The notes under the pieces are model-generated. The model saw only the letters and a program-made list of their open reading frames with translations, did not search any database and was not told the origin of the DNA. A program made the position numbers and the translations under genes. 64,000 bases of DNA. Origin: Ampelomyces quisqualis. Taxonomy: Eukaryota > Ascomycota > Dothideomycetes > Pleosporales > Phaeosphaeriaceae. The stretch lies in assembly GCA_018398575.1 (NCBI GenBank), contig JAGTXZ010000019.1, forward strand, positions 248,001 through 312,000, in the 5' to 3' direction. How positions within the stretch are numbered: position 1 is the stretch's first letter; every line of letters starts with the position of its first letter. Below are positions 33,146 through 45,072 of this stretch, piece by piece.

Positions 33146-33991
33146 ACGCATTCACCACACAACACGATGGAGGACTAGGGGGGAAAATCAACCTTTGACG
33201 AGACACACGAAAGCATTGGGATTGGCGTTTTGGGGATTTGGGACCAGGACTAGGCATCATTACTTGAATTGTGCCCTAGCGCAGCTGTATCACTTGATGC
33301 AAAGGAAACTGGGTTCGGAGACGGTTAATGTTGATGCTGGATGGAATGCCCACCGCGCGACGCCAAGATGATTGTGAGCGAGATGTTGAATGAGAGGAAT
33401 GGAAGATGATTCATGCTTGAATCGAACGGTGCACAGCTTGCAAGTGCTTTCCTAAATGTGGGCCTTGACCTCTTTCTACGCGCCCTCTGTGCCCCGCTCA
33501 AGTCTCCGTGGGACTGGCACTCCGTACTCATGATAAGCTGCGCGACGCATGCGCAATTGTTCATAATTGCTTGTATGCGAGCTCGAGCGACTAGCGATGA
33601 AAGTGTGCAAACTAGATGGGACCTTCTAAAATTGGAATATCAGATTGCTCAAGACTGGATATATCAAGTTTCAAATGGTATTATACAATGCTGAAATCCA
33701 TTTTCGCCGACGCGGTCAAGTGGGAACCGACGTAGACAACTCCGCTCATTCTTCAACGCGCGCGCAATCGCAATCGTACAGTCCTGTACGCCGCTATCAA
33801 TTCAAATCAGGGTACACGAGAGACTTTCGAACAAGTGAGTACGGGAAATATCAGGTTGCGTGCAACCCATCTGCGGGTGTCATTCGTCTGTGGTCGGCTG
33901 TTGAATTGAGCATGACTGCTTCTGGGACCATAGAGCGTGATGGAAACCCTTGTGCTACACGCAATGTCCTGAGATATCGCGCTTGTTGACG
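33146..33991. other. Convergent intergenic spacer, 846 bp
   Basis: 3' flanks of the small membrane protein gene (+) and the HP1 gene (-). Nothing else supported. Confidence 0.45.
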
Positions 33992-34928
33992 TCAATACAC
34001 ATCCTTCATTGATTCGTCGTCGCCGTTCAGCCCATCGTTTTGCGTGAAGACGAGGTGGCTTTCGTAGTATGCAAGCATCTACGACACGTTTAGCAGACCC
34101 TCGTAGAGAATTCAGCATGTCAAACGTACCTTTTGCGGACACTTTTGGTAGATGTGCTTGAGGGGGTGCTGGGTCTTCTTCTCGTTGGTCCATACGAGGT
34201 ACGCAAACTTGTCGAGGGCGCCCGTCTTGGGATCCTGCCGCTCCTCTACCGTCTCAATGTAGTCCACGTCGTGCTCCCATGACCCTGGAGGCGGGCTCCA
34301 TGACTTTTCCTGCTTGACTCGTTTCGCGCTCGATGCAGGTGTTCCTGATTCAGATTTGACGCCGGATGCTCGCCCCTTACGTTTCTGGGCGCCTTTGGGT
34401 TCTGGCCGACCGCCGATTTGTTCAAAGTACTCGCTCATTACATCCACGGCGCCCTCCCTGTCGTTGTCAGCCGTGAAGAAGCAAGCGCACGAGAGTGCTT
34501 GTGCCCGTACATGTTCGACTCGGGCTCCCACGTGCGGTCCTTCACAGCGTCGTAGCCCTGCCACTTGACGTGGAATTCAAGCTCGCCCTGTGGCCGTTAG
34601 CTGCGCGCCGAGGCGTAGGGCTATGAGCGCCCGACCTTGACGAATTTGTGTCCCATGATCTTCTCCACCACGTATCTGAAGCCTCGTCAGCGCTCCCGTC
34701 TAGCCACACGCGACGCAATGCGCCTACTCATCTGCGGCTTCCGAGCCGCTTTGCTCCTGCTCGGCCTCGCTTTCCACTACTTCTGCGACATCAGGTTGCT
34801 CTCCCTTCTTGTGGGCAGGGACCTGCTCGTCGCCCGAGGACTCGTTGTCGCTGAGAGCGGCTGGCCGGTGGTTAGTAAAACGCAAGCGCGCGCGAGCTCG
34901 ACTTCTTCTGGGCGCACGTACGAGGCAT
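33992..34928 (-). CDS. HP1: Heterochromatin protein 1 (chromodomain + chromoshadow)
   Basis: Predicted complement join of 33992-34078, 34130-34457, 34511-34587, 34636-34675, 34728-34860 and 34922-34928, 223 residues. All five introns are GT...AG, 48-61 nt, and the frame stays continuous. After an acidic N-terminus (SDNESSGDEQ) the chromodomain (about 47-98) reads YVVEKIMGHKFVKGELEFHV then KWQGYDAVKDRTWEPESNM, keeping the aromatic cage residues Tyr, Trp and the later Trp that read H3K9me3. A basic hinge (KGAQKRKGRASG, AKRVKQEK) leads to a chromoshadow domain (about 138-208: DYIETVEERQDPKTGALDKF, LVWTNEKKTQHPLKHIYQKC, MLAYYESHLVF). HP1 binds methylated H3K9 and recruits silencing factors, in fungi including DNA methylation at RIP-mutated DNA. 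The first coding exon is only 7 nt, the least certain part of the model. Confidence 0.93.
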
Positions 34929-35477
34929 GGTGCGGAGCCGTCGCGAGCGATGGTCGCGGGTGGCTGTGGTGTTCAAAAGCTTTGCGGAGCTCGGCGTGGA
35001 TGAGACGCGCGCAATTGTGGGTGTGGCGAGGGCGGCGTGGGAGACAATTCGGAGGCTGGAGCTGGGAGGTGGGAGCGAAAGCGCGTCGCGCGCTGGGCTG
35101 ACCGTGCGCTCCGATGTCTTGGCACTGATGTCTTGGCACTGATGTCTTGGCATTCTGGGGAATTTTCGGCATAGCTGTTTACGACGCAACCCCCCACTTC
35201 ACCCTACACACGCAGCAACTACTGCTTTTGTGTTTCTTGAGCTCGTTGTGGCTCTCGGATTCTTCTTTGCTCTCCTTGAGCGGGCCCACAAGCCATCCCC
35301 ACGATGCGTACGTCCAGGCTGCTGCCGCTTCGAAACGTCTCCGAGGGAGTGCGAGCGACGCACTATTGACCATGTTCGCTAACTGTTCTCGCTACACAGA
35401 GGTCGATCTATCAAACGGTACGCGCCCGAGGCAGTGACCCATGGCGCGTCCGCCTCTATTCGCATGACCACGAGCTA
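34929..35477. promoter_or_regulatory. Divergent promoter region of HP1 and CCT5
   Basis: About 550 bp between divergent starts. It contains a tandem TGATGTCTTGGCAC repeat (35112-35153). GT/AG sites near 35304-35400 suggest a 5'-UTR intron or an alternative first exon of the CCT5 gene. Confidence 0.5.
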
Positions 35478-37913
35478 ATGCGCCAGGATACAGCGCAGGT
35501 GATGAAGGATGAGTCGGGCAGGCCATTCATCATTGTCAGAGAGTACGTCGGAGGCCGCCAGTGTCCGCGGAACAAGGCAGCAAGGAAGAATGACTGACGT
35601 CAAATGCAGCCAAGGAAAGAAGAAGAGGCAGCATGGCAACGAGGCGGTCAAATCGCATATCCTGGCCGCAAAGACTGTAGCCAACATCGTCAAGACGTCG
35701 CTCGTATGCATCTGCAATCTTTCGGCCTGTGCAGGCATTCACAAAGTCACAGGGACCCCGTGGACTCGACAAGATTCTGATCTCGCCTGATGGAGACATT
35801 ACCGTGACCAACGACGGCGCCACCATTCTCTCGCAAATGGAAATCTCCAACCACGTCGCGAAGCTGCTAGTCGAGCTCTCCAAATCACAAGACGACGAAA
35901 TCGGTGACGGTACTACAGGCGTGGTGGTATTGGCGGGTGCACTCCTAGAGCAAGCAGCGGATCTGATTGACAAGGGCATCCACCCTATCCGGATAGCAGA
36001 CGGGTACGACCAGGCCTGTGAGGTTGCCGTAGCTCGGCTAGACGACATCTCCGACGAGATCAAGTTTACCAAGGACGACACGGACCAGCTTTTCAAGGTC
36101 GCCAAAACATCGCTGGGTAGCAAGATCGTCTCCAAAGCACACGACCAATTCGCCAAAATCGCCGTCGATGCCGTGCTCTCTGTCGCAGACTTGGACCGCA
36201 AGGACGTCGACTTTGAACTCATCAAGGTGGACGGCAAGGTCGGTGGCGCGCTCGAAGACACATTGCTGGTCAAGGGTGTCATAGTGGACAAGGACTTCTC
36301 GCACCCCCAAATGCCTTCGGAGGTCAAGGATGCCAAACTTGCCATCCTGACGTGTGCATTCGAGCCACCGAAGCCCAAGACCAAGCACAAGCTCGACATC
36401 ACCACAGTAGAGGAGTTTAAGAAGCTGCAAAACTACGAATCTAACAAATTCACCGAGATGATCCAACAGATCAAAGACACGGGCGCGAATGTGGTAATTT
36501 GCCAGTGGGGTTTCGATGACGAGGCAAACCACCTTCTCCTCACAAACAAGCTGCCAGCCGTACGGTGGGTTGGAGGTCCTGAGATTGAGCTCATCGCGAT
36601 TGCCACAAACGGTCGTATTGTGCCGCGATTCGAAGACCTCAGTGCGGAGAAGCTGGGCAAAGCAGGTATTGTCCGTGAGCTCACTTTTGGAACCACGAGG
36701 GATAAGATGCTGGTCATTGAGGAGTGTGCCAACACCAGAGCCGTGACAGTCTTTGTGCGCGGCAGCAACAAAATGGTATGCCGCAGATTCTATCCTAGGA
36801 CATCATTTTCAATCACTAATCGCGCCAGATCATCGATGAAGCGAAGCGGTCATTACACGATGCCCTGTGTGTAGTACGCAACTTGGTACGAGATAGTCGA
36901 GTTGTCTATGGTGGTGGTGCCGCAGAAGTAGCTTGTTCACTGGCTGTAGAAGACGCGGCGGTCAAGGTTAGCCTGCTGTACCTTTCTGCCATTCAATTTC
37001 TGACTTCCCTACAGAGTCCCGGCCTGGAGCAGTACGCTATGCGCGCTTTTGCTGATGCGCTCGACTCGGTCCCGATGGCGTTGGCGGAGAACTCCGGTCT
37101 AAGTCCCATCGAGACTTTGGCCAACATCAAATCCCGACAAGCGAAGGAGAAGAACACGAGGTTAGGCGTTGACTGCATGCAAACGGGAAGCAATGGTAAG
37201 TGCACAATCTTGTACCCCCAATGTCGTTTGTTTCCAGCCCCTTTCCAGTCCCAAATGCCCCATCTCCGTCTTGTTGAACGCCTACACGGCACTTAGCGTT
37301 GTGCCCCGACGCATATCCAACGTTGCAACCACGAGTGGATGTTGGACGGATTGCAGGATCAACACTGCTTTGCTGTCACTGTATCATGCATCACCTGCGT
37401 TGCTCGACACATTCGTGGCTGAGACTACCTGGATTCGTACTAACGTGGCGCCATTGCAGATATGAAGGAGCACTTTGTTATTGATCCCTTGATCTCAAAG
37501 AGGCAACAGCTACTGCTTGCGACACAGTTGTGCAGAATGGTTCTCAAGGTACGTTTCAAATCCTCGTATTGTATTGTTGTTCATGACGCCCACCCTTGTC
37601 CCACTCATCCCTTCCATGTCCTCCCCGTCTGTGCGACCGCTTTCATCCCTCGCACCCAATGTCGGGGAAGCGGGGAAGCTATGCACGGGCCGCACATGTG
37701 AGGTTTGCGGAGACGTTGCACGCGGCAAGCGCCCTTGGGTGTTTTGTGTCTGTGTCTGTGATACCGTGCACCGTTGGCGAGCTTGTTTATCAACAAACCT
37801 TGCATTGCGAATCTTCATTCTTGCCAATCCTTCTCTCACCCATTTCAAGTTGCTTACGCTATCGATAGGTCAACAATGTGATCATTGCTGGTAGCGACGA
37901 CCAAGACTACTAA
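35478..37913 (+). CDS. CCT5: T-complex protein 1 subunit epsilon (CCT5)
   Basis: Predicted join of 35478-35542, 35610-35703, 35753-36775, 36829-36966, 37015-37195, 37460-37548 and 37869-37913, 544 residues, the usual size. This is a group II chaperonin subunit of the TRiC ring, which folds actin and tubulin in the cytosol. ATPase motifs are intact: SLGPRGLDKIL, VTNDGATIL, DEIGDGTTGVVVLAG and VVYGGGAAEVACSL. Epsilon-type features include KDEDMKE-like DMKEHFVIDPLISKRQQLLL and ENSGLSPIETLANIKSRQ. The start is either ATG 35478 or the in-frame ATG 35502 (MKDESGRPFIIVRDQ); an upstream spliced exon is also possible. The last two introns (264 and 320 nt) are much longer than the others (48-67 nt). 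Confidence 0.94.
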
Positions 37914-40900
37914 ACGTCCACGGTCATGAGGGAAGGGCGTGGCGATCATGTATCATTGCTGCGTAGGGTCAGCGATTCGGACATATGGTCAAAACACGTC
38001 CCGCGGAGCTGCATCAAGGGCGTGTTCGCGAGGTCTGATACAAGGTTCTTGAGCCGTATACCAATGCAGACAAAGAAAGCAAAAGTAAACCTAAGCATCT
38101 GACACACGCCGAATCTGAATCAAGTGATGTAAAATCGCTTCCGCTAAGGTGACTGTAGGTAACAAGAATACCTCTACCAGGCACACACTCTACAGACAAT
38201 GACTGCGACAGCTATAACCGCTACACACGCAGACGGAACTCATACCCTGGTTACTGGTCTATGTGCTTACACATTTTCCACTGACGAGCATTTTGCGTAT
38301 CCTTATTCAGGACTACACAATATCCCTGCTCGGTGGAATCACTTTCGACTACAATGGCCAGGCCGGTAGTATGCGAGCGAGTTTCTGCATATCTCAAAGG
38401 CCGCACTGCGCTGCATGGTTGTACCAGATTCTAGCATGACGGTGATTTTGGGAAGCATTCAAGCGAAGTGGACTTCTGGGATCAAAAGAAATATCGATGA
38501 TACAATGGCACTGAAACGGGGTATATTGCGAATCACCTGGCACAACCGTAGGTACTAGCAATAACATGTGTAATGTTGTCGTCGCGGCATATTGTGTTGA
38601 TATACATGTTCGAGGGCACGTGTTGAACACCTGAACAATGGAACGAAGTTCTATCATTGCCTCGTCCTGGAAAGATGTGGCCTCATTTTGTGTATACATG
38701 ATCCATAGAAGATGACACCGTTGTCTTGGATTACCTACTCGTATTGAAATTAACATTCATTGCCTTCTATATTCCGTACATGAGTTTTAGATTGACTTTT
38801 CGCAACCCGTTCCCGAAACACGTACGCACGTTAATCAGCTGCAGGGGCATAAGTTCACAACCCTCGCTGCCCAACCAACAACTCTTCAAAACACCGAATC
38901 ATGCAGCTCATTCACGGCCCACGGCATGAAATCCAGCCACACGCACAGAATTTGCCATGTTCTGTTACATTAGCGCCCTTCTCGAAGCAAGGTACCGACC
39001 ATCAATAGATAAGCCGGGCGAGGAACTACGACCTGATGCGGAAGGACACTAGCAATATCCCCACCGCAGAGCCGCATTGCGGCTCTGTGGCGGTCAAGCC
39101 CAATGTTTACGGAAGCGTGGCTCTGCGAACACGCGTTTGACGTGAAACTTGCTTCTTCCTGGTGGGTCGTTCAAAGGTCTCGATGCGTGAACGGGGAGAC
39201 TCGCCTTTACGCCTGCCTTGACAGCGGAAAATGTCGGGCTGAGGGTAGTTGAAGGTGGAGAGGAATGACTGGTACTGGAGAGGGTATGTTTTGTGAATTT
39301 GCATGTGCACAACCCCCACCGTATCGGGAGCGAGATGTTTAGCCCAGGGCCTTCGGGGTCGTGAAATGTTGAATCTTAGCCTGATGGGTTTAGAGGCGGG
39401 AAAGAGGAAAAATTACATGAAAACTTTATCAAGTCACCAACCTTGGCGAATGCATCTGCATCTGCGCTTCAAGAGGGGTGCGTCGGGCAACTTTCGGCGA
39501 CAGGATTGCACATGAAAAAGGCCAAAGCCAAATCGTGCATGCATGTGATAAAGCAAAGTTCAAACCACAACCCACACTCCAAAGCCTGATAAACTCGTGC
39601 ACATGCGTTTCTGTCCCAACAAAAAAAAATGAGAATGCGTCAGTAATGATTTGATGTCACGTCGACGTTGGATTGCCGCAACTTCCCGGACCATTGTGGC
39701 GCGAGCTGTGTTGGAGCTTGTCACTGATTAGGTTTCGAAGCCTGATGCCTGGCATTGACCTTGTCGGGTAAAATCATGTTGTTGCGGTGAGGTGTGGTGT
39801 GGGTTATCGAGACGGTCTGCGCGGATGCGGGTGTATTTGGAAAAGGACCTTTTATCAAAAAAAAAATGATGAGGCGGGATGGGATTATTTCGTGCGCGAG
39901 TGACAAAGATTCGCATGGATGCACCATGGTGCTAGGATAGAGCACGTGGCAATCAATAGTAAGCATGACATTGGTATCACCGCCGCATCCATCTCATCTC
40001 ATCTCTCCTGAGGACCTGGACCTTCGTCCGATATACTTCATAGCTTTGCGGAGCCGGTGGATGCGGGGAACGAGAGCCAGCCTATCCCGACAGCCAACTT
40101 CCATCACCAACGCACCTGACCATCGCACGACCTGCTGCTCATTTTTTCGCGGACCGACTCCCAACGTTTTATTGAACAAAACAATACATATCTTACAGAA
40201 AGCAGGACGCGGAGGCTCGAAATAGCAATACCATGCGGATATGGCGCACCGGCTAGCTACGTCAGTGTGGCTTGTCTGGGGAAGATGGGTTGCACGCTTG
40301 CTTGGTAGCGCACCACGCACGCATCGCGTGATGGGATAGGGAAAAATGCTGAAACCATTTTGCGGGACAAGGACTACAGGTTTTTATTTTCACGTCGACA
40401 TTGGTCCGTATTATTCTGGTGATGGACGTTGAGTGAGTGAGTGTCCATGCTGGATAGAAATGAGATGAGATGTGTGGTCGCTGTGACTTTTCTTCATCAA
40501 TGCGCTGGAGCCATGAGCTGTACCGTCGCGATCGAATAGCCTGGCATGCATCGGCATACGCCATTTTGGTCAGGCTCATGTTTATCAAGTTTATCGGAGA
40601 GTGCTCCGTCAATACAACCTGTGCGGATTCTGCCTCGGAACCGCGCGACTCATATGGAATACTGTAAGTTGAATGCCTGGACTCCCTTGATATGGAGGCG
40701 GGGATCTGAGACAGAAAGCGTGCGCTGTCCGGGGGAAGGTGACGTACAGCTGGGATGGCGCAAAGTAAATTCTTCAAATGTGGAGGAGGTGTTGTCCCGA
40801 CAAACATGCCGCCTGTCGTGTGCTATCGATTTCGACGTCGTGCAAGTCAGGAGGGATACGGCTTGTTCAGCAGGTCATGTCGTGCGTCTTGTTTCAAATT

Positions 40901-41591
40901 CTCGAGTACTATCAGGGAAGCATAATCACATCTGTGGAACTGCATGCACGCCTGTTCGAGGTGCAGATCTGTTTCCCCGAACCAGGCTTCGGTAAAGGGG
41001 CTTGTGGCCGTGGGGGGCCGACTTGTACAACGCTTGAGCGACAGCACAACACCCACCTGATAGCAAGGAAAGCCAGTTGCGGCAAGTGAAGCTGCCAGTG
41101 CTCACCGCTAGCGATAATCAAACGCAGCCTGGACAAGAGGGATAGGATGAGAATGTAAGACCATGAAAAGTGAGTCGATAAACGAACATGTAACCATGAT
41201 TACCCTGTGTAGCAGTCCGGCCCTCTGCAGCAGCGAAGCAATGGGATGACAAGTGCTAGGACATGTGCCGGGCACCCCCACGAAGCCCCAACAAGGAGAC
41301 GATATCACAGTCACAGGACGAGGATGGTAGACGTATGATTGCGGGACGTCTAATCTTGAACTGGTAGCCCGCCTCCCGCGGTGGCGGAGGTCCTTGTACA
41401 TGAGGCTGAGGCCGTCTCCCACTCAGGTGCGAGAGAAGCTTCAGATGACCTTGATGCAGGCGCTAAGATGCCAGCGCATCGACCTCCAGACCGACTGTGT
41501 CGCGGGGTAGCGCTGCGGGTGCCTGATGGAGCGTCGCGGCATCGTCGCCGGTCGCCGTGGTGCATGGATGACTGCTGCCCATAGCATCTGG

Positions 41592-41639
<48 letters not shown>

Positions 41640-42607
41640 GTCGGCCAAGGGGTGTTGCGAATAGCGAGCGCGATGAGGCGTCTGCGGCTGGTGCCCCGCT
41701 GAGCCCGGGCAGCCTGGGGTATTGGGGAGGGATGCCACCAAACACACTCATCGCGGCGAGCGACAAGGTACGACAGAGGTGTTGAGTTTGTGGCCCGAGT
41801 CATAAGGCTGAAAGGTTGCAGCGGCGCTCGAGTCCATGTCCACGCTGCACGACGCACAGCACCTGGTCAACAGCACACGCATACATAGCAGACGGGCAGA
41901 GACCAAAACATCCCAAGGGCATCGCTACATTGCCTGCGCGCGTGCATAAGCGCCTGCCGGGCTGAATCATTCACAATGGCGGTAAGCCAGCCTGCTAAAC
42001 GCAACTGGCTCTCGCAGCACGCGTGCGTCTTGTTGAGCCTGCGCACCCTGGCAATGCCTCTATCCTCACCGGTCATGGTCACTACCACCACCCAACGCAA
42101 TTGGGAAGTTGATAGGGAAGAATCCGCTTTTGTCATTAAGTACCTAGCCAGATGCCTCTCATCTCATCGGATCTGGAGGCTATCCCGTCGTCGTCGAGCG
42201 GCTTTGATGCCGACCTATGTTTGGGGGTATAATGCTCGACTATAGAGCCTACTGTACAGAGCAAGTAATGGTACAGATCAGTTGGAGCCTATCGCTCCAC
42301 CGAGTCGGCAGACCCGGTCCTTCCAGGCGTGAGCCGTGACCTATCTTGAAGCCAGATGATTCGCCTTTTGCGGCGGGGTCAGGTGCTGAAATGAAATTCG
42401 TGGCCTCGTGGCATAAACAATCTGGGGCAGCCCCAGCATGTCAATGAGGAAAGAAAACCAGTCTCGACTTTTCGCTGTAGTCGCCAGGCTGGCTGATGGA
42501 GGAAGAAGGTGGAAACACAAAACGCCTGATTGCAGATGCCGCTAATGGTGCAAATGAAGAAGAATGCGTCGTGGAAGAAGAAAAAAACCCCCCCCCCTGG
42601 ACCTCGA
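37914..42607. other. Gene-poor interval, 4.7 kb
   Basis: Between the CCT5 3' end and the 3' end of the DUF1752 gene I can support no coding gene. Open frames of 60-180 codons occur on both strands, but none shows domain motifs or splice-linked continuity. Base composition is near that of intergenic DNA in the window, with no RIP signature. A GAT microsatellite is at 41593-41637. Some of this may be long UTR or non-coding RNA. Confidence 0.5.
41593..41637. repeat. (GAT)15 microsatellite
   Basis: Fifteen uninterrupted GAT triplets. Depending on frame and strand it would encode Met, Asp, His, Ile or Ser runs, but the frames crossing it have no other coding features. Confidence 0.97.
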
Positions 42608-44395
42608 CTACCAATGCGTGTCGTTCAATCCGGCGGAATAGACGTCTTGATTCAGACTGCTGAACCTGGCATCGTCCATGAAGGGGGCAGAGGTCTTGTT
42701 TTGATTTTGTTGTTGGGCATCATTGGCCATGCTTGTGATGTTGCTTGTAGTGGCCGCGCGACGAAGAGCTGGTAGGGAGACGGCGCTGTGCTGGCGCTTT
42801 GCTACAGCATTGCTGGTCGCGTTCTTTTGCTGTCGTTCCCAGAGTAGGTTTTGACGTAGACTGAATAACGAGGTCAGTATAAGCTTGGCTTGATAAGGGT
42901 CAGGGCCACTTACGAAGACGTCAACTCTGACTGGAGCATCATGCGGCGGGTGGTGCGGGGAGACATGGCTGGGGGGTGTAGGTTTGATGTGGTCATGATC
43001 ATGGGCTTGGGCTTAGACGGCCTCATCATGAGACCTTCTTCTTGGGGAGAGTTGCCAGTGGAGGGTCCGTTGGGCGTCGTGCGCGATCGACGAATGGCAG
43101 AAGAAGAGCGCTCAGCGCCGTCGCGAAGAGCGCGCTCGCGGTCGCCCTCGTGGAGTGCTGTGGTGAGCAAGGAGCGATGGGAAGTCAGGTTGGCCTTGGA
43201 CTCGACGCGCGGGAACATGCCGGTTTCCTTGGGGCTAGAGGCACCGCTCTCGGCTTCCTCGCCCTCATCCTCCCAGTCCTCCTCGGAATCGTCCTCGTCA
43301 ATGGCATTCTCGTCTGCGTCGTCTTCGCTGTCGCTCTCAATGGCACCGTCGCTTTCAGACGTCATGTCTTGGTAGGTGCGGGTAGTGACCTCGTTCTTGA
43401 ACGACGTAGTCTTGGGCATGGGGGGCGGTTTGCCGAGGTTCTCCATCAGGGAGCTGCGGTGCTTCAGAGAGTAGGCCTCGAACGAGCTTGCAGCGTCCTC
43501 GTCGGAAGAGCCGCCGAGGGTGAACATGGGCTTCTTCTTCTTGCCGAGCTCGAGCCTGGACGGGGGCGGGCGTGCGACGAAGCTCGACGACGTCTTCAGG
43601 ATGGGCGTTGGGTTGGGGCTGGTGCTGGAGCGGATCGAGGTGGAGATGTGGCCGCGCTCAAAGCCGCGGACGACGCTGTGGCGGCTCATGTCGGTCGAGG
43701 TGCTGGCCTCTGACCCGACGGGGGGGCTCGTGGGGTCGCTGTCGTGGGTGGTTGCGACGGTCGAGGTCGATGATTCGGGGATGCGGCGGGCAGTGGTCGG
43801 GGGCGGCGCGGGGCGCGGGGTGGGGACTTGGGCGGCCAGGCGTTGCTCGGCGACGGGTGCGGCGAACTGAGGCGGAAGTGGCGAGAGCGGCTCGAGGAAC
43901 TTCTTCTCCTGGATGGAGTTGACGACCTTCTCCAGGCCGATGGGCGTCATGTGCTTGCCGCGGGCCTGGCTAGTCGCCGAGTCGTGGCGGCGCAGATGGG
44001 GGCGCGCGGCCGGGGTGGAGTCGGGCCGGGACGCCGTGGCCATGGGCGTGTCGAGGTGGGAGTCGTCCGAGGCGACGCTGGTGGACAGCTCGGGCATGTC
44101 GGCGGGCAGCTGCTGGCCGAACGACCACTGCGGCGTGGCGACGTGGTCGGGCTGGCAGCAGAAGGTCTCGCGCGACCACAGGCGCCAGGCCATGTTCTCG
44201 TAGCGCTTGCCGTCCTCCATGGCGGGCGAGCAGCGTGCAAAGACTGCGCGGGGCCTGTTAGTGGCAGGGGGGCGGGCGTTGGCAGCGGCACTCACCCGAC
44301 CAGAGGCCGAACAGGTTCTCCGTGTTGCGCGTCTCGATGGTGCGCATGGAGCTGTGCTCTACGCGCACAATGGGGCGTTCTGCGTGGAGCGGCAT
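42608..44395 (-). CDS. DUF1752 (GATA-like) / DUF3295 protein
   Basis: Predicted complement join of 42608-42860, 42914-44243 and 44296-44395, 560 residues; introns 53 and 52 nt. The N-terminus carries the short areA-type GATA-like block split by intron 1: ETRNTENLFGLWSVFARCS, then MEDGKRYENMAWRLWSRETF. The central part has the DUF3295 motifs (GLEKVVNSIQEKKFLEPLSP, GKKKKPMFTLGGSSDEDAAS, MPKTTSFKNEVTTRT) followed by a very acidic tract (SDSEDDADENAIDEDDSEED). The C-terminus ends RRMMLQSELTSSLRQNLLWE then RQQKNATSNAV, a block known from orthologues and reached only after intron 2 is removed, which confirms the splice. It is probably a nuclear/cytoplasmic regulator linked by similarity to nitrogen regulation; the biochemical role is unproven. 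Confidence 0.88.
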
Positions 44396-44864
44396 GGCGA
44401 GCTGGGTGCGGGTCGTCAGGGACGGCGAGGGTCGTCCGTGACGGGGGAGGGGGGTGGGTTGGTGGTTGGTGCGGACAGCAGCACACAGGACAGCAGGACA
44501 CAGGGAGGGCGCCGGCGTTACGACAGCTGTGACGCAGACATGGAGAGACGGGTGTTGCTGGCCGAGTCGGCAAAGGGGGTCGTCGGCTGGGTTATGGTGG
44601 ATTTATTGCAGGATACCGAGCAGGTCTAGTCGACGACTCCACGACCACCCAGGTGCCGGCAGGGATCAGAACTCGCCGCGCGGAGACATGCATGTCCGCT
44701 TTGACGGCACTCGGTACGGCGTATCCTGTGTACCACCCTGTTGCTGACCTCTGAAAGCGTCCAGCCCGCGTGGCTCTGCGCCCAAAGTGCCAGCGCGGCC
44801 TGGGCGTGGGGAGACGCACATGACACGCCCGGCCGTGCGCGCGCTCCAGGGCCTGGCATGGATG

Positions 44865-44900
44865 ATGGACCATGGCATGGACCATGGCATGGACCATGGC
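44865..44900. repeat. Three tandem ATGGACCATGGC units
   Basis: A perfect 12-bp unit is repeated three times, followed by a degenerate continuation (ATCATGGGCCATGG). Each unit contains the palindrome CCATGG. It sits about 470 bp upstream of the DUF1752 start codon. Confidence 0.95.
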
Positions 44901-44991
44901 ATCATGGGCCATGGTGGCTCTTCTAGAACCCGCGTCCACAGCCGTCTACTATGTATCTCATCTCATCCGACACTGCCTGCGACATGCCCCG

Positions 44992-45072
44992 TCCGCACGG
45001 ATACAATACGTGACAATACCCAGCGCCAGCATGACCCCAGTCATCCGCACGAATACAATACGTAACAATACC
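44992..45072. repeat. Pair of 29-bp direct repeats
   Basis: TCCGCACGGATACAATACGT and its continuation at 44992-45020 recur at 45044-45072 with two G/A differences, 52 bp apart start to start. Possible paired binding site or simple duplication. Confidence 0.9.

Noticed and set aside
39094..39319. Basic 70-72 residue minus-strand frames that at first resembled a ribosomal protein tail
   Set aside because: Two overlapping frames look equally basic and neither matches a ribosomal protein I can identify.
40262..40807. 181-codon minus-strand frame
   Set aside because: No domain, no splice partners, and codon choice is not distinguishable from intergenic DNA.
41350..41857. Open frames of 94-138 codons with His, Ile or Ser runs
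   Set aside because: The runs are the (GAT)15 microsatellite read in different frames; nothing else in them looks like protein.
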